Source: Siphonodentalium dalli
Taxonomy: Eukaryota > Mollusca > Scaphopoda > Gadilida > Siphonodentaliidae
Assembly (NCBI GenBank): GCA_032622095.1
Contig: CP136066.1
Span: 92,217,319-92,281,318 of the forward strand
DNA: 64,000 nt
Direction of reading: 5' to 3'
The notes under the pieces were generated by a model. The model was not told the origin of the DNA, searched no databases, and saw nothing but the letters and a program-made list of their open reading frames with translations. The position numbers were made by a program, and so were the translations under genes. The first letter of the stretch is position 1, and each line of letters starts with the position of its first letter. Of this stretch, positions 22,908 to 35,807 are shown one piece after another.

Positions 22908-24919
22908 CTGCAAACTATACACATATACAAACATGAATTCAACTCAATTAGCCTATGGCATTTCAGTCGAAAAATTTACTGCAGTAGCAAGCATTCGATT
23001 TTTGGTCTAAAACAACACATTTCACAGTTCAACTATTTTAATCAAAGGTAGGAACTACTGACATGCATGTCATGAGACTATGAGGCTACACAGTGGTACT
23101 AAACAGGAAGTCACTCATTATAGCATGCGAGTAAATGCCATCTTGAAACAGAGCCGTATTTTGTTCGCTTCGAATGGAAAATTATATAATTGTGTGAATG
23201 ATTAAGTCAGAATGCCCAACTGTTGCCATTGCGCACCAGAAACTCCTTTATATGCACAACATTGATTGCTGTAGAAATTATAAACAATCTCAAGGTTGAC
23301 CAACAGGCAGTTTGTTTTCAAAACGACTTGCACATTTGTATAAAACATGTATGTCGGCTATATATATTGGCAACACACGATCTACTTGTAATTGCAACAC
23401 AGTACCAGATGTTTGTTTCGGTTATTCCCAGTTCAAGGACACAATCGAACAATCCACTTTTCCTCATGCAAATATGTTCAAATTGGACATAAATATTCAC
23501 ATATGTTTATATAGATGTAGTACTTTTATGAAATAAGCCCAGAGTGTACCTATGTCCGTTATTTCGTTGGATGGCGCGAGCCACAATGAAAACACATAAT
23601 AAAGAATGTACATCTGGTACCTGTAAGTCGTGAGTTGGTTTGTTTGTGTTATAATTCAGCCTGTTCTCGTGAAAATAAGCACAATACGATTTATTACATA
23701 ATGAAATAGCCCATATAGCAACATATCATTGCGCAAATAGATTCATATTATACTTAAATATTCACATACATATCACGTGACCGGGTTGTCAGCATCTCCA
23801 CGTGCGATGACCAACTTCTGTTAAGACAAAAACGTCTCAAAAATGTGTTTTGCGTCCGATTTTTCTTAATCTGTTGACAAAATGAGGGGATTTACTATCG
23901 GAATTATGCACAGTGAAGTTCATTCGTAGCCGCGGTTTACATTTTATTGAGAACATGATTATAACATATTATGGATTGTCAAATGTTTGCAATGGAGTTG
24001 CCTAAAATATAAATGTCTCGTGCAATGGGAAAATCTCAATCACTCCGGCAGGGCGGAAGACAATACTGGAATCGAAATCGAAATTCATGATGCAAGCAAA
24101 CGTTATTATATGGCGTTTAAATTATCCTAATATTACCTATTATTACCTATTACGAGAATCTGATAATCCTCAGATATCCTTCTATTTTCATGAATCGACA
24201 AAAACACATACTTATGAACAAAGCAGAATATACATTCAGGTTATCGCAAACTCGGTCGATGGTGAAAGCTACATGATGACGTTACTCGTCGAGTTTCGTT
24301 GAAATCGACATACCATTTTATCAATGAAATGAACATGATGAAATCGACAAGCTTATTCGTATAGTACACATCTCAATCGGATTGCGCACACAGCGTCAAT
24401 AATATAATGGTTAATTTCAGTAAAATAGTCCACTCTACACAACAACCAATAGTCTTGACTTTTGAATACTTTCAGTTTGATGTTGGTAGTTTATATTCTA
24501 TAATAATGTGTTCAAAGGGAATGGCTTTTAAAAGATTTTTGTTTAGGTTTAAGTCGGAGTCGCTGAGCTCGTAGTCTGTTTGCATTGTGACTATCTGATT
24601 TCCCATATGCCTTGATATATGCTATGACTGACCTAATTTATAGACGAAATTGCTATAGAACCCACTCTGTCGATGAACCATTGTGTATATTTGGGGTGTA
24701 ATATACCATAATCACACCACGATATAAGGACTGTGTTAATCTTATTTGATGGGAATACGCGTCTATGAAGTTATTTTATAGGATTAAAAAGACACATATA
24801 TATCCTAGCTTATGCGTGTGTTTTAGCTGTGGTTCGTTAATTACGCTAGCGTAATATGGTCATATTATTTCAGCTACGACGGCACCAACATGTGACCTAC
24901 ATTTAACTAGAAGGTTCGC
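22908..24919. other. No gene seen
   Basis: This region should carry the upstream part of the iGluR gene, but I found no exon with a phase-compatible donor (two bases left over). Open frames such as 22785-23051 (+) are shadows of exon a or AT-rich noise. Confidence 0.45.
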
Positions 24920-26293
24920 AGGTGTGTGAAGTTCGTTCGACGTTCGGTATGCAATCGATATTCGCATGAAGTTAGTTCGACGTTCGATATTCGATATTCG
25001 CCACTTAGAAAATTTCAAAAAGACAAATTTTCTTTTTTTTATAATAAGACTCGCGTTTGGTCAATCTAACTGATCTATTTTATCTTCCGTGAAGCACTAT
25101 TCGTAAGAAAAATGATTTCAACGAGACTAAGATGACATCGGCTACTTATTCCTTTTGTAACCTATCCTTTATCAAGATCCATGGTGCTCGTATTTTGTTT
25201 TATGTTATCCTCTGGTTGACAAATGTTTACAGCATGGGAGCCTGGAACTGCGACGATTGATGGCTTTGGCTGACGTGGGGCATCGACCGCCTGAGTTCCG
25301 GATTGGCTTCTTTCGAATGTGTTTTCTAAGTCTGCCCACACAACGACCCATACGTTAAGAGATAAAGCACCTCGTTTCATCCATTAGTAACTAGTATCGT
25401 TATCATTATCGATCATGCCAAGAGGCTGTACTCTGACCAACGCCCGTAGAGATCATATTCCACCAGTTCAAAACCTGGATACTTTTTGATGTTTTGATCC
25501 CCTCTAACAGGGAACTCTATAATATTGAAAGAACAAGACAGGGAAAATATTTCTTTGTTTATATATTGTTCCCCGATAATCGACTTAATGGAATGGAATT
25601 GCTTGCTTTTAGTGACTCTATTGAGCCGATGTTGAAATAATTACACTGGATAAATTCCATGATTGTAAGTGGCGCAAAGCAAAATCGCAACACAAAGTCC
25701 CTCAGACGATGTAATCGCAACTTGGGACCTTCGCCTACTGACGAATAATCTACTAAGGGTCAGGCGCACATTTTGCCAAAATATTATGTTACTTCAAAGA
25801 TGTTCTCAAAATCTGTCAGGAATTTCTTCGTGAAAGCAGTTACGCAAGCAATTATTGTGACACACTATTTAAGAACCATCGACCCGTGGGATATTATAAC
25901 GTCATTTACTGTACTTTTATGCCATGAAAAGATGTGTTAGTATTTAAAAAAAAGTGTATTTTCAGCTATGGTATTCGATATTCAAAACTCATGACCCAGA
26001 CTATGTCTGGGCTTGTAGTTTGGCATGTGCAGTTATCATATTGGGGTGACTATATGTCAAATTTCAGCTGATCGGTCTGTTAGTACATCCTGAGCTCTCT
26101 ATAGCTATGCCATGTAAGTGAAAATGTTCTATGTCCAGCTATGCTCTGCATGGAAAACAGGAAAAGCACCGAATTTCGACGATGTTTCAGTGGGAGAGCA
26201 CGGATTGAACTCATAGCGCACCCCTCATTTTTTTTATAATTTTCTAAGTGCCGAATATCGAACTTTGAACGTCGAACTAACTTCACACACCTC
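24920..26293. mobile_element. Non-autonomous hAT-like element with 8-bp target duplication
   Basis: AGGTTCGC flanks it on both sides (24912-24919 and 26294-26301). The inverted ends begin AGGTGTGTGAAGTT (left) and GAGGTGTGTGAAGTT (right, inverted). The similarity continues for about 90 bp through GTTCGACGTTC, ATTCG and CACTTAGAAAATT. An 8-bp duplication is typical of hAT elements. The 1374-bp interior holds only short frames without a recognisable transposase, for example 25380-25162 minus. Confidence 0.8.
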
Positions 26294-26301
26294 AGGTTCG
26301 C

Positions 26302-27104
26302 ATGGATTTGTGTGTCAAATAAGCAGATTTGATGCATACCAACCCCATGTTAAATCTTCCTGCTATTAATTGCTGATTTGCTATGATGTTGGAGGGTCCT
26401 ACTGAATTACTATGATGGCGGTGAGGCAAAATCATGCTGGTACTAACAAATATCTTTACATTTTCTAAGTATATACGTCACATTAGCAGCCTTTGTCTAA
26501 TCTGAACGAATCGCAGAAAAGCGATTATGTGTTTAGTACATTCAAAAATATATGCATTGTAAATAATTTGAATAGCGGCTAACAGGAGCACTTAAACATC
26601 TGCGATACCTGCGGTGCTTGCACTGCGGGCACTCCTTGTTGGGATGTGATGAAACTGTCCTTCCAGTGTCATATTGGTTGTACTTTGTTGAGAACGAATG
26701 GCCGCCGTCAGTACATGCTCTATGTCAGGGTTCCAAATGTCGTTTTCAATAACTATACCTGAAATAAATTATGGTTGTTTATATAGTGTGTATGTATACT
26801 TCTATACACTAACCGGATGGTCATACGCATGCCCTGTTGATGAACGAAATTACTATTTTCTTCACGTTTTCATATTACTGTAATTCGAGGCGGAGTGCAA
26901 ACTCCGGGCAGTGGTATCTCCCGTCGCTCGACTGAGATACCACTGCCACAAGGGGATATTTGGTCAGGATTTCTGACATGACCTTAGTTCTTATGTTTTA
27001 GGATTAAAATTGTCTATGTCTGGCTCAGTTCATATTGTTCTTATTAACATCGAAAGAATTACCATTAATGCAAACGTTTGCTGGTCAAAATAAGATAATA
27101 GGTG
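26302..27104. other. No gene seen; small hairpin at 26907-26947
   Basis: GGCAGTGGTATCTC (26907-26920) pairs exactly with GAGATACCACTGCC (26934-26947) around 13 bases. Nothing else is recognisable. The 61-codon frame at 26698 has no motif. Confidence 0.5.
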
Positions 27105-28398
27105 ACTAGGAGATTCTTGTTCTGTTGGGACTAAGCTTGACGTTGGGGTGCCACAGGGATCAATATTGGGTCCTCTACTTTTTCTAATTTACACCATACC
27201 ACTGGCAGATATTTTAAACAGACACTCAAATTTATATAGATTTTCCTCGAAATGACTCAGCCGGTTATAAAACAGCGAGGTCGAAATTGGAGAACTGTTT
27301 CACGGATGTCAACGAATGGATGCAATGCAATAAGTTGAAACTAAACGATAATAAATCTGAATACATTGTTATTGGTTCCAAATATTCCCTAGTCTACTTC
27401 ACGACAATGGGTGCAGTGATTCGGATGGATCTTTCAAAATTCTGCTTGCGAATTGTCATGTAACACCGTGTTCCTCCTTACGTAACCTAGGAGCGTACTT
27501 TGATAGTACTATGGACATGGATGCTATGGTCTCGAATGTTTTACGCTCGAGCTACATGAAGTTGAGAGCATTGAGGCGAGTGAAATGTCATCTAAGCCAA
27601 AGTGCGAAGAAACATGCCGTTCTATCTCTGGTTGTTTATAAAGTTGACACTTTTAATCCATTATTAACACACCTTACAACGGGAAGTGTCCGGAGGATTT
27701 ATATTTTATTGAAAAGTTGCGCTCGTCTCGTTTCTAATGTACCAAGATACAGCAGAATAACACACGTCATGAAAAAACTACACATGTTGAAGTTTGAGTA
27801 CCGTGTCAAATACAGATGTGCCCTAATTGTTTTCAAGTCTCTGCACGGAGAACACCATCTTACATTTCTGAAATGTTTACCAAACACAGCTCAGTTACTC
27901 GAAATGGCCGAAGTGGAGTTCAATTGTCTCATATACCAGATAAACTAAATGTGAACTATGGAAAGTGCTCATTCCAAAATGTCTCAGTTTCTATTTGGAA
28001 CAGCATACCCGTTGATATGAGGTTGATTGACTCAGTATCATCTTTTAAAACAGCTCTTAAAACTCACCTGTTCAGAATGTGTTATTCGTTATAAGTGCAC
28101 CATATGTTATTTTAACTTTTTTTTAGGATTATCCGTTATAGTTGGAAATTAATATTTAACTTAATATTTTAATCAGGTCTTTTAATATACTGGATATTTT
28201 ATTGTTAATTGTAGGTCCAATTTCAGTCATCTTTCCGAGTTATCTGCCATATATATCGGTGAAGCTTGTATTGCTTTTTTTATGTGTAAATATGCGCGAT
28301 GTTATCTTGTTTGTGTATATTTGTGTATGTAATTGCGCATTGAAATTAATTGCTGTAGAATGCGTTTCTTAAATGAATATATAATAATAATAATAACA
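27105..28398 (+). pseudogene. LINE reverse transcriptase 3' half and C-terminal domain, with tail
   Basis: The fragment begins at the RT block [16 protein letters not shown] (about 27143-27195). The next block with the catalytic FADD is destroyed by stops. Then come VNEWMQCNKLKLNDNKSEY, LGAYFDSTMDM, and a C-terminal domain with CARLVSNVPR and HVMKKLH, VEYRVKYRCALIVFKSLHG-like residues and SIWNSIPVDMR (28000-28090). At least four stops or frameshifts occur. It ends with an (ATA)n-type tail (28376-28398). The block order fits the CR1/L2/Jockey group, clade not resolved. It is 5'-truncated, as is usual for LINE copies. Confidence 0.8.
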
Positions 28399-28445
28399 AA
28401 TATAGTTCCGACGATATGTTAAAATAGATGTTTCGGTCCGCAAAG

Positions 28446-29125
28446 GACCATCCCAGATAGCACACCCACGTTGGGCCAACGTTGGGCCAACGTCATTTCT
28501 ATCGTTGGGCCAACGCTGGAATCCAACGTTGGCCCAACTATGGCTGTTGCCGCTGGCTCGGCGTCGGCTCGACGTCGGATCCCGTCGTCGACTCGACGGT
28601 GGTTCGACGTCGAGCCGACGTTGGTGCGCCGTCGGGCACCGACGTTGAAACGACGTCGAACCAACGGTGAATTCCACTAATAATACGACGTTGGGCCAAC
28701 GTTGGGCCAACGTCATTTCTATCAACGTTGGAATCCAACGTTGGGCCAACTATGGCTGTTGCCGCTGGCTCGACGTCGGATCCCGTCGTCGACTCGACGG
28801 TGGTTCGACGTCGATCCGACGGTGGTGCGCCGTCGGGCACCCGACGTTGAAACGACGTCGAACCAACGATGAATTCCACTAATAATACGACGTTGGGCCA
28901 ACGTCATTTATATCAACGTTGGAATCCAACGTTGGGCCAACTATGGCTGTTGCCGCTGGCTCGGCGTCGGCTTGACGTCGGATCCCGTCGTCGAATCGAC
29001 GGTGGTTCGACGTCGAGCCGACGTTGGTGCACCGTCGGTGACCCGACGTTGAAACGACGTCGAATCAACGGTGAATTCCATTAAGAATACGACGTTGGGG
29101 CAACGTTGGGCCAACGTTGTGTTTG
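28446..29125. repeat. GC-rich ACGTTGG array, about 3.2 units of 202-220 bp
   Basis: Units start at 28468, 28688, 28890 and 29092 with ACGTTGGGCCAACG. Each unit contains palindromic ACGTTGG/CCAACGT blocks, then CGGCTCGACGTCGGATCCCG-like sequence and ACGACGTCGAACCAACG. The array is strikingly CpG-rich in AT-rich surroundings. The left end is TCCCAGATAGCACAC (28451-28465). The right end, inverted, reads TGCCCAAACACAACGTTGG and is similar but shorter. Several 60-126 codon open frames on both strands exist only because the GC-rich repeat lacks stops, and they are not genes. Confidence 0.9.
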
Positions 29126-30964
29126 GGCATTGACAGGGACGGATCGAGGCTCCATTTGTAGGGTCGATTCCCCTAGCTCACATTAGGGCGTCCTTATAAA
29201 ATTAACATCCGATGAGATACAACATGCCAATAAATTTAAAGTCCCACATAATGTTTGCAACTTCAAAGTGTTATAATTGGAAACAACATTCAATTTCACA
29301 AATATGAAACAGAATAAAATGAAACATATAGAAAACAAGTGTATGCCGATTTAAATAAAGACAAAATGACATGTCATTAGTTGTTGATTTTAAGAATCTT
29401 GACCATCTACTCACTCTAAAGAAAAATATTTTTTATTGGTCTCCTGAATAAAGTTATCGAAAATGCTACATATTTTTGTTAGCTTATATATCCCTTTACC
29501 ATACAAAAGAAATGTCTTTATTTCAGCTTAATTTGCGATTTTGTGCTCTCGATAATGTTGGGAACAAAATATTCAAACATTATGTGGCTTTAAACTTTGG
29601 TCAGGTTACATCTTCTTCGAACATCATTATTCTGGAGGGTGATCTGATGTAGATGTGCAAAATTTGAAACGGCTCAAAGTACATATGATTAAATTAAACC
29701 TAGTAATTGCTCATTTACGTACCAGTGCTATTATATAGAGGGAACTCTGTGCATGGTGATATACAATGTCACATAAGAAAGAATATCGCGTTTTTGCAAT
29801 CCGTTTTCTAATTAGTCCATGATACTGTAGATTCTGATTATATAAATTCAATACATGCATGTACAGCAATTAATTTTATCTGTTGACATATTATGAAATG
29901 AGAAATTACTAAGCTTATTTGTATCTATGCACATATGTATGCCACTTGTTGCATATGTTGGAATGATTTATCTGGGAGAAATTAAACCCATGGATCCATA
30001 AAGATTAATTTATGTATACAAAACCCAACATATTATATGAAATATAATATTTTCATCATTCCATAATCTGTCATGAACTGGATTCAGTGTACTCATGGCT
30101 CATGCATATATGTATGCAGGAACTTGGCTTGTATGAAGCAACTGTTTTGTAGGACATTGATTGACAATTCTTCTCAAGAAATCATATCGCGAGAGAAACC
30201 ATTTTATATTCACCTCCTTGAATATCTGGAATTTACCATTTTCATAGGTTATCATTACGTTATTAATAACTGATGTATCAGATGTATAACTGCCACAACA
30301 AGATGAACATACATCATCCTTTCAGTGCCGATTATCGATACACCGACGAATGCCGAGTTTTTGTTGCACCCGATTGAATGCACAACACAGGACAAGTAAG
30401 AATTTCCATGCAAGTGAATAACCATAAACTGACGAATTCATGTCGTACATGGTGTTATGTCGGTCGCGCTGGTGTCAGTCGTGCAATAATATTCACAATA
30501 TAACGATGTCCAACACGATATAGACCATGCTGCCATGATGCTGGAATACTGGTACATGTAAGTTCATATCCCCAAGCCGTTGATGGTTTCCACAGACGAG
30601 TAAACTTTGATCGAATCCGCTTGTATAGTACCGTATAGCTTATACACAAACTATCCAGATCCAGAAACAGGATAGCAAGTAAATAAGTCCTGAAAGAAAC
30701 AGAAAATAACGTTAGCCCAATGCATTTTCTGTGTGCAGCTTGACATTGTCACACACTGTACACATCTTGATATATAAGAACCAGACCAATCCGGGAAATT
30801 CCTACATGCATTTGCATGCACGAGAGTACTTTAATTATTTGACCGGTTGCCAATAATATATATAAAATATGTATGCATATGGTACTTTCATTAATCGAAC
30901 GGTTCCCGATAGTATATATAGGTACCATACCTTTGCATGTGGTACTTAATCGTTACATATACAG
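29126..30964. other. No gene supported
   Basis: AT-rich sequence. Minus-strand frame 30649-30455 (64 codons) has an acceptable acceptor upstream, but I recognise no family. Confidence 0.45.
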
Positions 30965-31091
30965 GTCTCGAGGAATTCGTGAGTTGGAAGGACTTGAGCA
31001 CGTGCTGATGACACCGACGCCGGTAGGCGGAGGTGTTATGCGCGCGCGAAGTTTTTCTCAACTCATGAATATCTCTGAGAACAGTGCTCAG
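30965..31091 (+). CDS. Candidate exon of an unknown host gene
   Basis: It is 127 bp, flanked by an acceptor (TTACATATACAG) and a donor (GTAATT): one base then 42 codons, ending in phase 0. The peptide contains RGIRELEGLEHVLMTPTP and GGGVMRARSFSQLMNISENS. Base composition is clearly richer in GC than the flanks and codon use looks normal. No neighbouring exon was found and I do not recognise the family. It could be an isolated exon of a long gene on the plus strand, or chance. Confidence 0.35.
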
Positions 31092-31429
31092 GTAATTATC
31101 TTATATACCCAATACCCAGGATCGTCTCAATCAAACAATTGGTCACGGATTCTCAAAACTCGCTAAGCCTATACGTACTGCTCACTCTCGTCGGTGTCAA
31201 TTTCTAGCAAAACTGTCAATCAGTTCATTAATAAAATTGCACAGATCCCACAAGAGCCAGCGCATGGTAAGTTTCTGCTCATTGGAAATTTTCACCAGCA
31301 AACATGAGACCGAACATATTAGTAAATTCGCAAGATATCGAGTAATTATTTTAGCATGTTTTGAATTGTTGTCAGCCGTATCATCAACGATAAAGACTGT
31401 TTGTGTGTCAATGCCCATTTACTAGTACG

Positions 31430-32700
31430 ATGAATATTAAACAGCGGTTTGAAAACTTGCTTTATAAAAAATCTCAGCAATTGGTGACAAATCGGAATGG
31501 ATATGAAGAACGGGGTTTGAGAACGGGGGGGGGGGGGGGTAATATGTCAGGGACTTTGACAGAAGCCTTTTTTTTGAGGGGTTAAATTGCAACCACCCGT
31601 GAACCAATCTGTTTTCCCAACTTGACCAAGTTTCATCTGGTCTCCCATTCGATGCTGAGTTTGAAATCCAACACACTACCATTTAATAGCTATAATATAG
31701 TCTTTGTAGAAAATAATATAATGTACTCTAAATATTACATATCTGTTGGGAACCGAAACTATCCAGAGGATCTCAGAAAGATTTTGCCTGAAATTCAACT
31801 TATGATATTGAAAATTCCAAATCTTGAAATTAGCTCACCGTATAATAATGACCAAAACGATACTCATTAGAAATTTGGAAATGTAAACTATCGAAATGAT
31901 CTCAAACAGATTTTGCCTAAGATGTTCAACTTATAAAGTTATTGAAAATTTAAATGTTGAAATTATCTGGGGGGGGGGGGGGGGGGGGGGGGGTAATACC
32001 TCGACCTCTATCGCCACATCCATGTTGCGATCACCCTAATTATTTGTTCTAACCCACAACCTCCTAGAGTGGGCAATCTTACTGTCAGGTCAGGGACAAA
32101 GTTAAGGTTGTCCCGCCCCATTAACTTTGACCAAAATGTTCAACAGTTAGGCATTTCATGACTGACACGACATTAATTTAAGTTATTGAAAATTCCAAAA
32201 TGTTGAAAAGTTTGACAAAAGCTGGGGAGGGGTGGTAACACCTCAATGTTCAAACCCCTGTCGCCACATCCATTTTTGCACACATTACCATATTTATTCC
32301 AACCCACATTGTCACAGATATTAAATTCTTACTGTCAGGGGCGTGCGGACAACGGGGGTGGGGGCTTGTCAACAGCATGTTGATAGCAGACCGCCTTTCT
32401 GCCAAACTGCTCTAAATGTAGGCCTACTGGTTAGAACAACAAACTAGTTCAGTTGGTAGCTTGGTGAGCCCCAAGCCAAGTAATTAATTGATATGAATAC
32501 CTCAGACAAAATATGGGATGGGTAATATTTGTTTATTGGTAAAAAATGCTTCATATGTATCGCCAAAATTATTAAAAATTTCCAAAAGTTGTGCATGTCG
32601 CCACCCCCTGCATGCCGTCACGTCCCACATATCCCCAAAAAGTTAAATTACCCGCCCAATAATATCTAATCATGTCTATTATTGGGGGGGGGGGGGGGGT
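31430..32700. repeat. Degenerate repeat cluster with long G-tracts
   Basis: Blocks such as TCGCCACATCCAT (about 32010 and 32262), ACTGTCAGG and ATTGAAAATTCCAAA recur with a spacing near 250 bp. G-runs lie at 31529-31541, 31969-31993 (25 G) and 32683-32698. Related degraded copies lie at 33830-34030 (G-run 33926-33938) and 34775-35370. The cluster is non-coding, and its origin is not recognised. Confidence 0.6.
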
Positions 32701-33077
32701 GTTCACATTTATGTTTTAGGGACACGCAGCATTTAATACAGTGACAACGTCCATTATGTAGTCATTGGTCGTTTGTGGGGATGCACCAATACACAAATTG
32801 ACCCCAACCAAATACATAAATCCTAATATTACTCAACGTTACGACTATAGGTCCACACTACAGCTGAAATAATTATTGTGACACAGTGTGACAATGTAAA
32901 CAATGTAAAATGATACGCACGTAATGTAAAGTTTGTAAAATGAAATTATTTTTTTGCAACTATGGGTGTATGCCAATTGCTGGGCAGCGGATCGCGTTTC
33001 AAACCCCTGTGACGTGAGTCATTGTAGAAAAAAGTTGAAAATTTCATGTGTGACACATCATTACTTGGTAACTTTAA

Positions 33078-33720
33078 AGGGGTACTGTACCCCAATTTCA
33101 ATAAATTCCCGGTGACAATAGCGATCTAATATGAATATTATATTATAAAATAACTAATTTGAGTCGACGATGTCTACTGAAAACGTTCCGGTTAACAGGC
33201 TATCGTAAAAGTAAAATTGAATTATTTAATATAAATTCATTTATGGCTGGAGTCATAAAATGGAGAATTGTGCCATTACGAGTTACCGTTCTTGAAATCG
33301 CATATGCTGCGTGTCTTTTATCGACGGCCGTTCACGAACATTATTGAGTTGCAAACAAAACATGTTACCTGCAAAAGAAGGCCCGTTATAACCGATTCGG
33401 AAAAAAGGAGAAAGAAACAAGAGTCATAAAGCGTCAAGTATTTTATAGGGAGTGAGATTGTTCGATGGAAGAGATTGAATGCATCAATCGAAGCTGTGAG
33501 CAATGAACTTCCGGTTCTTCCTGCGACCTGCGTCTTCTCCGGTGAAGGTCAAAAACATGGCGCGTAGTTTGAAATCGTAATATATTTGTTTCCAAGATCA
33601 ATATTTTTTTCGCTAAATTAGGTTTATACGAAACTCATTTAACACGAACACAATCTAACTTGAAAGTTATTTCAATGGGAGTAAATAAAAAAATCGCCTA
33701 TCTTTGTGTACAGTACCCCT
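33078..33720. mobile_element. TTAA-flanked MITE (Kolobok-like), 643 bp
   Basis: It is flanked by TTAA at 33074-33077 and 33721-33724. The inverted ends share AGGGGTACTGTAC exactly, continuing CCCAAT on the left and ACAAAG on the right (inverted). The TTAAAGGG start is typical of Kolobok-type ends in animals. No transposase is present, and the 62-codon frame at 33159 is not recognisable. Confidence 0.85.
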
Positions 33721-33829
33721 TTAAGTACGTGTTTTCATTGTCTGATTTTCCAACAATCAGTAGGAATATTTTTGTTTACACCTCCGGTATCATATTTTTA
33801 AAACTTTTAGACTTTAGTAAAAATTGTTG

Positions 33830-35370
33830 TCTGACATGAACACCATTTTGGAAATGTTCCAGTCTTAGTCAGTTTGGAAATTGCCAAAAAGCCTGGGTGC
33901 CGGTTGGAAAGTTTCAATGCAAGGCGGGGGGGGGGGGGTGCAAATTGAAACTCGCGAAGCAGTTTGGTGCCTGGTTCAAGAGGAAATTCAACGTTGACAC
34001 ACCATAACAAAGACCATGTAGCCACGTCACTGATTCGGAGACCATAAATAGGTACATGTACATATTTCAGAAACTAAAAACTTCCCCGGGAATCATACTC
34101 GAAAGAGCAGATATACCCTTTCACACCTCAATATAAGCCCCCCTCCGATTAAGTATGTACTGCATGGTAATCACACAAGAATGGCCTGGTTGACAGAATA
34201 TTGATACATTGGCGCCATATGCTCTGGTAAGTACTTTCCATTGTCATTTTCCAGCTGTTTTAAATGTTTCGCAGAGAAGTGAAACGAACGCTCTTTATTT
34301 ATAACATATATCAGGAATATATAAACTAACACGGAACGCTCCGTGTAAATAGCTGATTTTTGGTTGGGACCCAAACATCGTGTTCAAACTTGTATTTGTT
34401 ATGACTTCAATGCATCTTTTTGTGACATGTATTTATCGACCTATTTCGACACGGGAAACAATTCACAAGAGAATATTATTATGTGTATTTTGGAGCGCAA
34501 ACCGACAAGTGGATTTAAGGTACCGGTTGGAAAATACCGAATTAAGGGGAGGTTGTTCGAACTCCATGCTTAAATCAATCTCCTACATAACAGGGCGTCA
34601 GACACCGTAGCGAGGGGACTGAACTCTGGTTTGCAGCTTGAGCATTTTATACAACGAAAGGGGGTGGTGCAATCGTAAATTCCTATTCTGGTAGTACACC
34701 CCCAACAGCTATAAGCATACAACTGAAAGTGGAACGGTATCCACTGTCGTAGGCTGAACTTAATTATCCATCGAAATCCATGACAGGGACGTGGCCAGAT
34801 GGGTTTCAGCGTTGGGGAGGGGTGCATCCACCTTGGAATTTTCAACTGCACCCCCTTTGGGGTTTGATTTCCCCAAAAGTTACTGGCTCCTCACAGACGG
34901 ATGTTAGCATTATTCTAAATGGATCAGTAGTATTGTTGCCACAACCAGAAGAGGAACGGAATACACTGAGAACATTTTAAGATCCGAACCTGAAAATAGC
35001 AAACTCCTAACATCTAGACTGGCCTCAAGAATTCCAATTGTTGGAAATTTCCAACCTGAGACCCCCCCCCCCACCCTAAGGTCGTAAAATTTCCAACTGA
35101 TGCCATTTCAGTCAATTTTTTTTACCAAAAGTAGGACAATGTGCAAATGATGTTCTATAAACAATTAATAATTGTTGGAAAATCAAACTACGAGAACAAT
35201 CTCAACCTATAATATTGTTGGTGTGACCGTGCGAAAGTTCCAATTAATGTTGTGTCATGTATGAAATATCCAACTGTTGACAATTTTGACCAAAGTTGTG
35301 GTGGGGTGGGGGATGCGAGACACACGTGCAACGCCCCTGCCGCCATGTCCCTAAATCCGTGTATTATCAC
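33830..35370. repeat. Further copies of the G-tract repeat family; no gene
   Basis: Segments at 33830-34030 and 34775-35370 share GGGACRTGGC-, GTTGGAAATTTCCAA- and CGCCATGTCCC-type blocks with 31430-32700. The sequence between them (34030-34775) has no recognisable gene. Confidence 0.4.
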
Positions 35371-35807
35371 ACATGGATCGTGAAATTTAGATAGTAATTA
35401 GAATGACATTTTCGTCCTCATACAGTCGGATGCCATCACACGAAACTGACATAAATTTATTTGTTTTCGTTTCTGACAATTGAAGGGTTAAACTTCAAAT
35501 TCAAACTTTAAGTTGGTTGTGGAGGAAATGAATCCGACGACGCACGCTTATCGTTGAAATTCCAAGTTATTCGGCATGATATTCTCAACTAAAGTACTTA
35601 CCGGTACTTCTTCGGGTCCCTATAGCTGGTGATGGTGTTCCGTGGTGCATTATCCAAATAATAATCCATTAAACCGAGAAGCTCACTCAGAACACAAATG
35701 CAAGTTCAGTCAATAAACCAAAGCGTTATTTGAAAAAGAAACACGCGACCAGTTAAGAATGACGTTAAAATGACGCTACGACGTAATCGACCGATTTCTC
35801 CACACTA

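Noticed and set aside
28369-29084. Overlapping open frames of 60-126 codons on both strands
   Set aside because: They arise from a GC-rich palindromic tandem array, read similarly in several frames, and show repeat peptides only.
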